Shown here piece after piece: positions 26,835 through 39,585 of a DNA stretch of 64,000 bases (position 1 is the first letter of the stretch; each line of letters starts with the position of its first letter). The notes below the pieces were generated by a model that ran no database searches, was not told where the DNA came from, and was given only the letters and a program-made list of their open reading frames with translations. Source of the stretch: Himantopus leucocephalus. Lineage: Eukaryota > Chordata > Aves > Charadriiformes > Recurvirostridae. The stretch is taken from assembly GCA_003993805.1 (NCBI GenBank), contig RSEF01000004.1:69204289-69268288 (forward strand), in the 5' to 3' direction. A program made the translations under genes and the position numbers.

Positions 26835-28021
26835 AAGAGGTGGCTCTGCCCCTCTGCTCTGCTCTGGTGACACCCCACCGGCAGTACTGCGTCCAGCTCT
26901 GGAGCCCTCAGCGTAAGAAGGACATGGATGTGTTGGAGCGGGTCCAGAGGAGGGCCNNNNNNNNNNNNNNNNNNNNNNNNNNNNNNNNNNNNNNNNNNNN
27001 NNNNNNNNNNNNNNNNNNNNNNNNNNNNNNNNNNNNNNNNNNNNNNNNNNNNNNNNNNNNNNNNNNNNNNNNNNNNNNNNNNNNNNNNNNNNNNNNNNNN
27101 NNNNNNNNNNNNNNNNNNNNNNNNNNNNNNNNNNNNNNNNNNNNNNNNNNNNNNNNNNNNNNNNNNNNNNNNNNNNNNNNNNNNNNNNNNNNNNNNNNNN
27201 NNNNNNNNNNNNNNNNNNNNNNNNNNNNNNNNNNNNNNNNNNNNNNNNNNNNNNNNNNNNNNNNNNNNNNNNNNNNNNNNNNNNNNNNNNNNNNNNNNNN
27301 NNNNNNNNNNNNNNNNNNNNNNNNNNNNNNNNNNNNNNNNNNNNNNNNNNNNNNNNNNNNNNNNNNNNNNNNNNNNNNNNNNNNNNNNNNNNNNNNNNNN
27401 NNNNNNNNNNNNNNNNNNNNNNNNNNNNNNNNNNNNNNNNNNNNNNNNNNNNNNNNNNNNNNNNNNNNNNNNNNNNNNNNNNNNNNNNNNNNNNNNNNNN
27501 NNNNNNNNNNNNNNNNNNNNNNNNNNNNNNNNNNNNNNNNNNNNNNNNNNNNNNNNNNNNNNNNNNNNNNNNNNNNNNNNNNNNNNNNNNNNNNNNNNNN
27601 NNNNNNNNNNNNNNNNNNNNNNNNNNNNNNNNNNNNNNNNNNNNNNNNNNNNNNNNNNNNNNNNNNNNNNNNNNNNNNNNNNNNNNNNNNNNNNNNNNNN
27701 NNNNNNNNNNNNNNNNNNNNNNNNNNNNNNNNNNNNNNNNNNNNNNNNNNNNNNNNNNNNNNNNNNNNNNNNNNNNNNNNNNNNNNNNNNNNNNNNNNNN
27801 NNNNNNNNNNNNNNNNNNNNNNNNNNNNNNNNNNNNNNNNNNNNNNNNNNNNNNNNNNNNNNNNNNNNNNNNNNNNNNNNNNNNNNNNNNNNNNNNNNNN
27901 NNNNNNNNNNNNNNNNNNNNNNNNNNNNNNNNNNNNNNNNNNNNNNNNNNNNNNNNGCAGGGGGGTTGGAACTAGATGATCTTTAAGGTCCCTTCCACCC
28001 TACACCATTCTACGATTCTAT
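26835..28021 (+). mobile_element. CR1 retroposon, sense +, interrupted by a 1-kb assembly gap
   Basis: Left of the gap is CR1 3'-region sequence (GAGGTGGCTCTGCCCCTCTG through GAGCGGGTCCAGAGGAGGGCC, ending 26956). Right of the gap is the CR1 tail (GGTTGGAACTAGATGATC to ACGATTCTATGA, 27957-28021). Both halves fit one element in the same orientation, so the gap probably arose from failure to assemble this repeat. It may contain more than the CR1. Confidence 0.88.
26957..27956. other. Assembly gap, 1000 N, inside a CR1
   Basis: Exactly 1000 Ns between two halves of one CR1 element. It lies downstream of the last PDGFRL exon found, so it is one candidate location for the missing C-terminal exon. 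Confidence 0.99.
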
Positions 28022-28842
28022 GAACCCAGCACCAGGAGGGCTGGCAAATGGAATACAATGCAAACCCTCAGGTCCGAGAGGATCCCTTTCCTCTGGTGAA
28101 GGGTTGCATCTTCCAGCAGTCCTTCCTTTACTCTTAGTCTGCTTAGGATAAGCAACAGTAGAGATGAGGCTGCTTAAGAAACAAATTCCTACTGTAACTG
28201 GTCACAGTGGGTAGAGGGAGAAGATGGGACCATCAATGACGCTACTCAGATACACTTTATTTTGTCCAAGAGAAAGGACCGACAAGGTTCTAAGATTCAC
28301 TGGATGTTTCCAGTGGATTCTTTCAGATGAGACTGGGCAGAAGCAGGTTTCTGTGCTTCTAGATGTGGATAACAATTAAGCTTAAAGATTCTATGCTGTG
28401 ATGATTCATGTGCCCAAGCCATGGAGATGGAAGGGATATCAAGTGCAGAGGGATCAGTGAGGCTTTGTGGCTTGCCCTAGAATAGCTTCTTGACGCTGGC
28501 TGGTTTTGACCCTGTCTGAGGCTTTTCTTTGTAAACACTGCCAGAGGCCAACTGTCTCTGGAATGGAAACCTGAGGGAGGAGCGAGCTTTGCTGAGCTTG
28601 ATTTTTGCTAACATGGGTAGAGCTCTCCAGCTTCATTCCTGCACTACTACTAGGCTCTCAGGGAAAGATGGGCTGAAGTTCAAAAGGGATGTGCTGCCTC
28701 CTCCTGCCAGCATGCCTGAGCTAGCAAGAAGCAGACACCACAATCTGAAAGGATCTGTACTCCAAATCTAGACACTGATTGGCATTCAAAGCATTGCCTT
28801 TATGAAGAACAAACCATTTCAATTGGGGCATTCATCTCTTAC
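28022..28842. other. Start of the last PDGFRL intron, no exon seen
   Basis: I read the minus strand here for the final PDGFRL exon, expecting an Ig-fold end with a YYICTAQN-like motif, and found none. An open frame at 28454-28636 does not resemble it. Nothing else is recognised. Confidence 0.5.
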
Positions 28843-31800
28843 CTCTTGCCCGGGGTACTGCCACCTGAAGTTCACATCTACATCTGGCTCCCCAAGGACT
28901 GTGCAGATTACATGAATGCTGTCACTGACTTCTGCTCTATTGGATGACGCTGCAACTGTGGCTGAGGGCGGGCCCTTAGGAACTGATAGAAAGACAGTGT
29001 TTGGAAGCAGAAAGTTAGTTTCTAAAGTTAAATACAAGGATAAAACTTAAGAGTCAATTTTTGCCTCAGTTTGCTTAATGCAACTGGTAAGTGATGTACA
29101 CCTGCACCTTTCCCCTCTACACTGAGAAATTGCTGGAATTTAAACCTACAAAGTTTTATCATATATACTTTTGATCAAGATTTTAAAACTCTGATTACAG
29201 TACTTATTTTACTTTTTTCTTAAAAAAAGTTTTCTAAACAATGTCAGCAGAAGAAACAAGAGTCAGTGTAAGCATATAGAAAACTGCACCTTACCTTCCA
29301 CATACAGTAGGTGATACTTGATGGAAATCTGAGGTGCTCCCTGTGACTCTGCTTTGCAGTAGACAATACCTTTATGATCAGAAGTAGGGTGCTGGTAGAC
29401 AAAACCCTTCTTCACATCATAAAGAATATCTATTCCATCTGTCTGAATTTCTCCTGCTGGAAATTCCCTGTGTAGAGTTACTTTTGCTGAAGGAGTAGTA
29501 ACACGGCATGGGATGACTGCAGGTTTATCTGGGTTCAGGTAGACAATCTCAAAATAACTGGGAGTTGGTACAAAAAGTTCCTCTTTATCTGTGCAGAAGA
29601 GTTGACATAGTTAGAATAATATTTATATCTTGGTTTAACAGAAAGAAGAGAAAGTACATATGACAAGAGAAAATAGCTATGAGCAACNACATATGACAAG
29701 AGAAAATAGCTATGAGCAACATTAAAAATTAACCCAAAGCTTTTTGCTTTAATTACACACACATACAAAAAAAACTCAAACAACTTTTTTAACCTGAGTA
29801 TATATTTACATAGCCTGCATTAAAAACATTAAATGAGNCATTAAAAATTAACCCAAAGCTTTTTGCTTTAATTACACACACACACAAAAAAACCCAAACA
29901 ACTTTTTTAACGTGAGTATATATTTACATAGCCTGCATTAAAAACATTAAATGAAAAAGAAAACCACAGTACTCTTCACTGTAATCAGATTCTTTTTAAT
30001 CTTAAGAAAATCTTTGGAATTCCTTTTTACTAAGTTTCCAAATACTCCTCTGGATCTAATTCTGTTCACTTGCCCACTTTTAAAGGGTAACACACGCAAA
30101 AATACCCACCACCACCAGTAGACAAGCACTACTAGAAAGAGATATTCTTTGGAGCTACAGCCTTTTTATACATATGATTTTAGGCAAAATGCTTGATTTA
30201 CTGCTCTAAGTAGCTGAAATATGTAGTGCTTTTAGAATGACAGTTAAAGAGTATTTCCATATTTGGCATCCTTCTTAGAAATATAAAGCTGAAATTCCTT
30301 GACTGAAAAGTTTATTCCAGCCTTTCTAAAGGAATGTATCCTCAGAACATTAGGCACTTCTGATAAATAGCTTCTGCACAGTCTCATGGTCTAATTTAGC
30401 TCCAAAACATATCACAAACAAACCTGTCTTTGCATTTTGTACTGTAATATTTGCTAGCCAAGATTGCTTTAGCTCTAATCAGGTGGCAAAGGTTGTTTTA
30501 CCATTCAGAATGTTTTCCATGAGAAGAACAAATTAACCATTTGATTTCAGCTCTGTTGTACCAAGCAGCAGTAAACTGTGCACTGTCAGGACCCTATCCA
30601 CGCAGTGTTAGGGCTACAGTCAACCTCAAGCTCTGTGGGACAACACATGTACTTTAAGAGTGTTTTGCCTCCAAGTATGCTACACAGACTCTTGGGAGAA
30701 ATCATGGCCTTACCAAGACCAATGAGGTCAAGATTTTTAAGTCAGTGTAGGTAACAGGAGGGGGGGAGGCAGGGGGGAAGAGTCCACGCAGTCATCTGAA
30801 TGCCATGACAAAATGAATCTTCTGCAACAGATCTATTTTCTTTATATAGACACATTTTCAAAATGAAACCTTTTTTTTTATGCGTTTTGTAGAAGAACCT
30901 CAGATTGTGTGATAGTATTTTCAAAGATATTTGCTTTCCATTGCGTTACGCATTATTTTGGGTACATATTTAGCATAATCCACACTGAAAATGGACTCAT
31001 AAATCACAGTAAGCAAATGATTTTCTGCTCACCAGCACTGTTTTCCTTAATATCCACTAAAAAAGATTAAAATTGTGCAAGAAAAATCTTGACAGTGAAA
31101 TCGCTGATGTAGCTTTACTCCCATCTTACCAGAAAATCAATTTCCATTAATAATCCCCCAGTGAGTTAATTACCTGTGAAAAAGATGTACGTTGAACCTG
31201 TTCTAGTCTCATCCTTCCTGCATTTGTTACCATTGCACGGCTGAAGCCAGCAGCTATATTCACCTGTGTCTGCTGCAGTGGAGTTTGCGAGGATCAGCTG
31301 ACTGTACCTGTCAAGCTGCTTTATACTGGGGAGAAGAAAAACAAAAGGCACAGACAAGCACAGATGTATTTCCTCCCACATTTCTGTCAGCTCACTTCTA
31401 CTTTTGATTTTTTTTTATTCTTACTTTGCAACTGATGCACCTTTCGCTTTCAAAGCTATGTTCCAACTTCCCCTCTTGCTCCAGCAAAGACCTGCTTACA
31501 TGAGTAGGTTTACTGATTTCAACTTCACACAAGCGCTTGCAAACTTTTGTCTTGTACAGTTCATTCCTGGATTCCTTTCAGTCCCCATTTTGAAACTGGG
31601 CTGTGACTGCTGTAGACAATACGTTCATCTATGTTTAGTCTTGGTTTGTCCACGTATATCCCGTATTTTCATGCTCCAAGTCAACCTGCATACGTCTCAG
31701 TCCTTTTTTCATATCATTAACTGTAGCGCTGCTTCAATAGTATATAACAAAGATAGTTCAGGAGTAGTAAGTGGCAGGTACTTTAATAAGAGTTTGTTTG

Positions 31801-34800
31801 ATGATTTATGCCTACTTTGAGAATGAACGCTTTCCCATCTTTAATATCCCGGTCCAAGTTTCCACTTGCAAACACCATCATAAAGCGCTTCTATCTCGGC
31901 TTGGATTTGTTCTGCAAGTCAGTCATTTTGCATTGCCTACTCCTCTGCCCTAAGCCACCTCACTGGCATACTCTCACTGGAGTTTCCTCACCACTCCTCA
32001 GCTATTTCAGAGCATGACCCCGAGAACTGCTGGAGGTGTACTGGCAGTGTCATCACGTAACTACACAAAATTCAGCCTGTGTGATTATTTCAGACTTGAT
32101 TTGCTTTTTTCTCCTTCTCCTGAATTTCCCCGTTACATCTCTCAGTGGACTGTCATTTGTAAATGTGGAAATATTTATAAACATGTAGATACTGACAATG
32201 TTTCTAAGGGTCAATCTATGAAATTCAGCAGCTACAATCTCATCTTGTTCTTTTTTGATTTTAAGGTTTGCTTTCCTGGCTTTCTTGCAGACAGCTATTG
32301 CTGTAGTTGGCAGTCTGCTGCATTGCCTTTTGATAAATTGCAAAAGCAATGGTCCAACAGTACCAGTTCTCAGGGACCACTGTTAGGACAGCTGTTTGGC
32401 AGTACTGATGCACTCCACTGCTGCTCTGACCCCTAAAAGTGTTATTTTCAACCACCTGCCTTTACATGGTAGCACATCCAGAACACAGAGGTTTCCTACT
32501 TTCCTTTGCAAGACATTGAGTTACAAGGTCGTTTCTGCTCGAACCAAGTCAGGAGAGATTTTTCCAGTTTTAAACATGTGGTAGCTAAGTTCTTTTCAGT
32601 GTTTCAAATGGGGCCTGGACAAATAAGCAGCTTGCATGAAGTCTGAACAGCTCCCATACTCTTATTCAGCTGTGGGTTCTCTGAATATTTATTATCCTCC
32701 GATTTCTTCTTACTAATGTGGCAGTTATTCTGTAAGGTAGATGCCTGACCGAATCATTTATTTCTTGGATTAGCATGCTTTGAAGAAATCCTCTAAAACA
32801 CTGTGTAACAGTGGTACTATAGACATACCTGACTGTACTGTAGGCTCTAAATGCTCTGTTTTGCTTACATCTCCGCTGCAGGCAGAATAACTGCTTAAAC
32901 AGGGAGGCCACTCCTTCCAGCTACACGCACTTCCTGAAATTTCTGACTGCCTAGGTGTTCTGCTAGCAGTTTGCACTACTACCAGCAATCACAAGCCACG
33001 GTTCATGTAACCCAACATTTGGCCTCCAGCGAGGGCCAGTAGCTTAGAAATTAAAAAGACAGCAAATACACAATCCAAACAGGGCTGAGAATTATCTTTT
33101 CTATTAAAGCCCTCAGACACCATTAGTACACTCATCCACCATGGGGCAGTTTTGAGGCCTGCTTAAGGAAACAGGCAAATCATGTTTCCTACCCGCTAAC
33201 ACGCTTGTCTAACATGACCTAATCCNCAGACACCATTAGTACACTCATCCACCATGGGGCAGTTTTGAGGAAGTGAGGTGGCTTAAGGAAACAGGCAAAT
33301 CATGTTTCCTACCCGCTAACATGCTTGTCTAACATGACCTAATCTNATGTTTCCTACCCGCTAACACGCTTGTCTAACATGACCTAATCCGATTCCACTT
33401 TTTGGAATCATGTAATTATGGAGTAGTAGCATTTTTGTTTTTTTACTATATACACTACATTACATTATAAGTTTATACACTACGTTACATTATAAATTAT
33501 CTTCAGTTGTTGGATAAGCTTTGAGACATTCCTATTCGTGCAAGAGATCCGGTTGTGTATCACACCCAACAGGAAGAAAAGGGAAATCCAAAACATGTCC
33601 TAGTCTGTATTATTATTACCATTATTTAGTTTCACAGATCACATTTCATAGGCTACATGACTACATCCGCCTAAAATGTTTTGCAAGTATCCAGTACTAA
33701 ATGTCAACATTACAGAGAAACCATTATGCCAGAACATTTTTGCCTTCAACCGTTAATGCAGACACTGAACTATAGCTCAAAATCCCATCAGACAGAAAAA
33801 TAAGGTCAGAGTTAATTAATTATTGTACAGTGTGTTCTACTTAACTGAGAACAAGCTATCCAGTAATCAATGGAAATAGCCTAGCGAGGTAGTCATCCAC
33901 AAACATGCACTAACAAAACCTGGCAACTGAGAGTGGAAGTGTTGAAACTTGTGACATGACCATATTAAGCAGACAAAATAGGCCATATAAAGTAAATTAT
34001 AAATGGTAAATCCTGAAGCTGACCAATATTTCCAGGATAATGTTTATTTCATTAATATTTTAGATGCTGGGAAATCTGACTCAAAAGTTAAAACTTTGCT
34101 GTGCTCTACGTATCACAAAGTAAAAATGTTGTATATACCAACATTTCAAAACTGTTTAAAGAAACTAGAAAACTACTCCAAAATCTTATTCCATACATTA
34201 ATCTTATGAAGCTTTAGTTATTTGAAGTTCAAAAGATCTTTGCCAGAAGAAACACGCCAAGTTTAGAAACTAAAAATAGATATAAAAAGACAAAAAGACA
34301 GTGTGCATAGCATCACTCAAAGAGCATCTAGCAAACTCCTCTCAAGCAGCTGTATTCATACAGACAAAAGAAAGCTTATCTCAAATACAAGCTCACTAGG
34401 AGAGGAACATAACATCTTACTGTTTAACACAAGAAAAAATACCCCAGCTTTCAGACTTCAGAGTACATGGAACAAAGTGAAATTCAGTTATACACATGAG
34501 CACAACTGACGTCCCACGAAGCCAGCAGGAGCATGCATTCACTGAAAGCAGTCTAACTCTGCCCTCTACAACATAGTTTTCTCAATGCTTGTGAGAGTGC
34601 TCCTGTCCATACACACCCTGCACACACAAATATGCATGTGATGCCCCAGCTTCCTCCACAGGAGCAGTTCCATTTCACATGAGTTTATATTTCAGATGAA
34701 GTTTTGTGATAAATACAGCTGGTCTTCAGCAACTGAGAGACCCCTGCTCCAAGAGACTACGTGAAGTTAGACTGGCATCATATATAGCAGCTTTTTCTAT

Positions 34801-37800
34801 AAGCATAAGAAAGGGAAAACATGCTTGCCCTTATTTTTCTTTCATTCCTCTCAGTTTTTGATCCTTCTCATACATTGCAGATCCAGTTTCTGGGTGAGCC
34901 TGGAGTCATTAATTTGTTATGCACAGTCTTACAAAACAGCATTCCACCCCTTCTGTTTGGAGGTGCACAAGCTACCTTTGACCATTAACACCACCAAGAT
35001 TTTTGGCCAGTTCAGCCAGTACACAAAATTTTCAGACAAGAAGTTATCTGCAGCGTGTATTTGTGCTGCACAAGGCAAGAGAGCATTATAGACAAGCTAG
35101 TCCTGAAGCAAGCTGGTGTGTACCCTTAAGTCAGGAGCCAAGTCTGCATGATTCGAGCTTTCTCCCCAGAGCTGCATTGCATGCTACAGTCTAAATCTAA
35201 GTAAATCATTTCAGTGTGTACTGTTATTACTCCAATGAGGAGAGTGGAAAGAGAGGATTTCTTCTCTGGCTCAACAAGAAACAGCCAGAGTCCCTCCTCC
35301 TCCTCCTCATTTCTCTCAGCATCTTTCCCTCCCCCACATGATAATTTCAGCATATGTTAACTGCTACAGACCTACTAAAAACTGACTCTCTAGCACAGCA
35401 AGCAAAAATATTTTATTTACCAGGTCATAAGGCATACCTACAAAGACAAACTCAAAGAAAGCAGAGCCACTAATAGTACAGAAATAGCTTTTCTAATTAT
35501 AATCTCTTCCTTCTTAGAAAAGTCATATTGTCCTCCAGGCTGCTGTATTCTCCTTACCATATGGGTGAGTTAAAAACGTGATAAGCATGGCATGGAGAGA
35601 AAACATCTGGCTTTTATCCCTACTTCTTTTTGCAACCACCCATAGGAAATACACTACGTGGATGCTAAATTTAACTAGTTGCAAACCAAAACACCCTCTT
35701 CTCCCAGGACTACAGACAGGAAACAGAACACAGTGAGCATGTATCTTCAGTGTCAGCTCCTGCCCTGGACCTCTGCTATTAACAACCCCTCTCGACCAGC
35801 TGAGCTACACATGCCCTCACTGCCCTGAACCTTAAGGTCTGTTCCACCTCCTGTAATTGCAATTCTGTTAGATGCCAAGGTCCTTAAAGCCTCCTTTTGT
35901 AGCAGCTGCAGTTAGAGGATGTTAGCAGTTCCAAGGAGATGTAAAACACCTTGCTTACTGTTAAAATTCCCACCCGAATTGAATTTGTACATCCCTCTTA
36001 TTATTTAAAGAAAAAAACAGGAATTGGATGACTGAGCATCTATTGCTGTAGGGACGTGCAAATGAACAAAAGAACAGTAGTCATTAGTCCCCAGCAATTG
36101 CACGGGCCTCATGGCCATTGCCCCTCCTCCTCACTTATCCTCTGGCCAGGCAACCCGCTCATTCTTCACTTTCTGTTACCTCCTCAGACCCCAACCACTT
36201 CTCCCCTGCTGCTGCCACCAACTCTGTTTTGCACCAGTGCCGCAACTCCAACAAGACCAGCATGGAAATCCAAGGTAAAAAAGCCCAGCCCAGTTAGTTA
36301 GCTCAAGTTTCACTCCACACCTCACTCATTGGTAATGAAGGGATTACCTTTAAGCACTCAGGAAATGTTAGAAGAGACCAGACATATATCTATCTAGACG
36401 ATTAAACAAGTTTTGTTGTAGGTTATTTGCTAATATTTTTTTCTGATTTTTCCCCCCCCTTTGCCCTATACTCAGCATTTTATTTTAAAATAATGAGTGC
36501 AATGTATTTGTACAATTTTAAAATTTGCCTTTTGTAGTTGGTGCGTAGTCTTTCATATGCCGCAAGGTAGCTTGAAGCTCCTCTTGAAAGATAGTAACAT
36601 TGTTAATAACCTTTGCTGCTGCCAGTTTACTTACAAACACTACCAACTAAGCTAACAAATAACATGCTATCTTTATGATATTTCCAGTTCAGTTCAAACA
36701 GCTTTCTAAAACCACAAAACAAATTTTGTATTTCAGATTCTATAAAGCAGACTTTGTTTCATATGCATCTATTAGCAGTACAGCAAAGATCTTAAGATAA
36801 TTACCAAACTCATGCTAAAAATGTGATGAAAATATAACTGCAGAAGATTCTGTGGTCAATGTCTCCATAAATTATTACTATTCTGTGACTCTGAAGTGCA
36901 CCACTAATCTATGTTTTCAATTTCTCTAGTTAATTATAGGATCTTCTGCTTACATTTAAAATTTTTGATTTAGTCTAACTCAGCCTTACTGCTTCAATAA
37001 CTTATTTCAAAATAATTTTTCTAAAACAAAGATCATCGTATTTCAATATAGTCCCCTAAATATAAGCCCAACATACTTCTAAAAGAAAATAAATACTTTG
37101 GAAAATTATATCCACCCAGCTAAAATGTTTTATAGCATTTATTTTGTATGACGTTATTAACTTTTGTTATATGCTTAAAATATTACAAATACTGTGAACT
37201 TGAGTGACAACAGAAAGGCAAACTGCTGAGGCAACAGAATCCCAAACTACTTCAAACTACAAAATGCCAATCTACACAACTAGAAAATGCATTTTTTTTC
37301 CCCCAAACTACCTTAAATTCTTGTATTTTGTCCAATGTGCATCACTAGAAGAGTACTTAATTTTGCAAGACAGGAATAGACAGCCAAACAAATAATGAAG
37401 CAGCATTCAGATTCCTCTCCAAAAACGGAATACTTGCCTTGCCTTCTTCAATGCCAGACGCTAATACCTGGAGGTCTACAGGACCAAATTATGCCAGCAA
37501 CCTATTTGCAAACGCACAAAACGTAAGATACACTTGAAAATAACAGCCACCAGCACACACACGCTCCCTGTTGATACTATTTTGCAGNCAGGACCAAATT
37601 ATGCCAGCAACCTATTTGCAAACGCACAAAACATAAGATACACTTGAAAATAACAGCCACCAGTGCACACACGCTCCCTGTTGATACTATTTTGCAGGTT
37701 CAGCTTTGGCTTGCTGGAAAGCCAGGTCTGTATTGCAGCTAATAAACGCCACCTACTGGAATAAATCCAGACAAAACATTATTACTTGCAAAAGAAAAAG

Positions 37801-39585
37801 CAGTAGTTGTTTAAATTGGCCACAAGATCTTTTGAGAAATATTTCTGCGATAAGCCCTCAGCAGAAATAGGCTTACTGCTGTAACTTACTATGACAGAAG
37901 CCTTGCACTAGCTACAGAGGTTTATTCAGTCAGTGTGGTTCTTGAACTCCTCAGTTGTCAGGGAACAAGCAAATAAACCCTCAGAGAACTGGCTCATGAA
38001 TTTCAGAAGGATATGCTAGAGATCACTGTGTATAACTGCCAATCTTCAACACTTCTCTTTGAAAAGAGAAATGGAAAGGAGAAGAACATACCTGAAAAAT
38101 TAATTAACTGGGAGTGATTTTAAGGTAGCATCATACCTGTAAATAAGTGAAATGGGTCACGGAGATTCAGATAGCCTCAGTTATTTACAGAGAGCACACA
38201 CCCTTGTACTTAACTTAGGAAGAAAAGGACAATAGGAGTTGATACTTTGCTCATACCTCTGTGCCTCTTACCTAATAATACAAGAAAAGCTCCTTACAGC
38301 TCTTTCTTAGGGCATCGTTCACAGTGCTACACAGTCTCCTCACTACTTGTCTTTTATAGACACCTGAATCTCCATAAAACAGCCAGTGAAAACAAACACT
38401 ACTCGTGGCAAAAAAATGCATGTGGAAGACATCTTTAAGCATCTTATATGCCCCTCTTCTTTCAAATACAGAAGTAAATTACTTCATTTAATCTACATTT
38501 AGCTATGTGTACTATCCTCCCTCAAAAACTGGGAAGGCACGGGATTTTTGGAGAAGCAACAGGACACTCACCTGGTGGGGCAGACAAAGAGAGAGAGTCC
38601 TCAGCTCCTCTTCCTGCTCTAACAACTACTTATGTAGTTTCCACTAAGATGTCACAGATGAAAGAAAAAGCTGTCCTAAACCCAAGGTGACTATCCTTGG
38701 CATTAAACTCTGGCACACCACAAACCTTGCAATTCCCTTTTGCACACAAAGATAACTTTGACTGAAAAAAAAGACTCCTTTTACATGCTCCTTAGCGTGC
38801 CGGTTGGTGTATTTTTTTGCTAGTTGAGAGATGCGGGTTTGAGCCTTTTTCAGGAAATTAATCTTAGGGTCTCAAGTGGTAGCTACATTAGCAACCAGTA
38901 CAGCTCACCCGTAGCAGGTCTCTGTAGAGCAACAGAGTTGGTAGTGAGTACCTGACATCCACATTCGCACATTTTGAGTTTTATTTCAGATGAGGTCTAA
39001 TGTGGTTCCCTGTTTGTGGTTGAAGCACACTGCTGTCCTGCTGGACCACATCTTCTATTTTGCATTCGTGTGAAAGAAATCCAGTTCACACACTTCAAGA
39101 CTATTCCACAGTGCAAATCACAGGGCAGTAACTGACGACAACTGAAAGATGCTCATCCTTTTTTGTTGACATTAGAAACTACTAAGTGGAAGGTCTTGTA
39201 AAAATATAAACAAACAAACCCAACGTTGTTGAAAGCTGTAGGAAAAAAGAGTTCTGGGGTTCCCCCCCCCGCAAATGAAAAATAGCTTACCTGAGTCTGG
39301 AGTCTTTAAAAGTGTCTAAGTACGAAGGATAGTTCCAAGTAACATTACTTCCCTTACACCGCAATTCTATGCTTTGTCCGGCAGAGAGGCTTAAAGTGGC
39401 AGCTAGTTTCTGGAAACGACCTTTATCCATCACCTGTGTCAATATGGACTGGGACTTCAGAGAGGAGTCAGCAGATTCTCTCTCCTTTATTTTGGGCATT
39501 TTGGGTTTTACTTTTTTGTTAACAGGTTTAATTTTGTTTTCCCCAGCTTCTTTTGGACGCTTAGTCTTCGCAGGCTGTCCAATAA
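28843..39585 (-). CDS. PDGFRL: PDGFRL (platelet-derived growth factor receptor-like), four internal exons; first and last coding exons not found
   Basis: Exons in transcript order on the minus strand: 39585-39291, 31325-31174, 29588-29295, 28982-28843. All junctions are GT-AG and phases agree (G|TT, AG|T, G|AT, G|TT, ending in phase 0). They encode about 293 residues; human PDGFRL is 375 aa. The first exon found starts with a lysine/proline-rich linker (TKRPKEAGENKIKP), then Ig-like domain 1 (cysteine in ELRCKG, partner in DTGEYSCWLQPC of the next exon). The third exon holds Ig-like domain 2 (VIPCRV ... GIVYCKAE). The fourth starts domain 3 (VICTVLGEPDVDVNFRW). The family is secreted, lacks a kinase and is a candidate tumour suppressor. 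Missing are the signal-peptide exon upstream and the last exon (about 60 aa, second cysteine of domain 3). The latter may lie in the assembly gap at 26957-27956. Identity is from remembered human sequence and is strong in every exon. Confidence 0.95.
29656..29720. repeat. Direct duplication of 32 bp around a single N (assembly junction)
   Basis: The 32 bases 29656-29687 are repeated identically at 29689-29720, separated only by the N at 29688. This is best read as two contig ends that overlap but were not merged. Confidence 0.9.
29720..29954. repeat. Direct duplication of about 117 bp around a single N (assembly junction)
   Basis: The block starting CATTAAAAATTAACCCAAAG at 29720 recurs at 29839 after the N at 29838. 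The copies differ at a few positions, for example within the CA run and CCTGAG versus CGTGAG, which suggests two haplotypes of the same locus. Confidence 0.88.
33114..33390. repeat. Triplicated block around two single Ns (assembly junctions)
   Basis: The block CAGACACCATTAGTACACTC ... GACCTAATCC occurs at 33114-33225 and again at 33227-33345 (N at 33226). Its last 44 bases occur a third time at 33347-33390 (N at 33346). The middle copy carries a small insertion-like difference (AAGTGAGGTGG versus CCTG). Confidence 0.88.
33449..33498. repeat. Short tandem duplication, 25-bp period
   Basis: TATACACTACATTACATTATAAGTT at 33449 is followed directly at 33474 by a second copy with two differences. 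It lies in the PDGFRL intron between 31325 and 39291. Confidence 0.8.
37479..37697. repeat. Direct duplication of 109 bp around a single N (assembly junction)
   Basis: 37479-37587 and 37589-37697 are nearly identical, separated by the N at 37588. They differ at two or three bases (ACGTAAG/ACATAAG; CAGCACAC/CAGTGCAC). Confidence 0.9.

Noticed and set aside
26819..27986. Open frames of 350-390 codons
   Set aside because: They run through the 1000-N gap; the visible ends are CR1 sequence.
30752..30782. G-rich run that could form a quadruplex
   Set aside because: Only two long G runs in a short purine tract within an intron; no context suggesting function.
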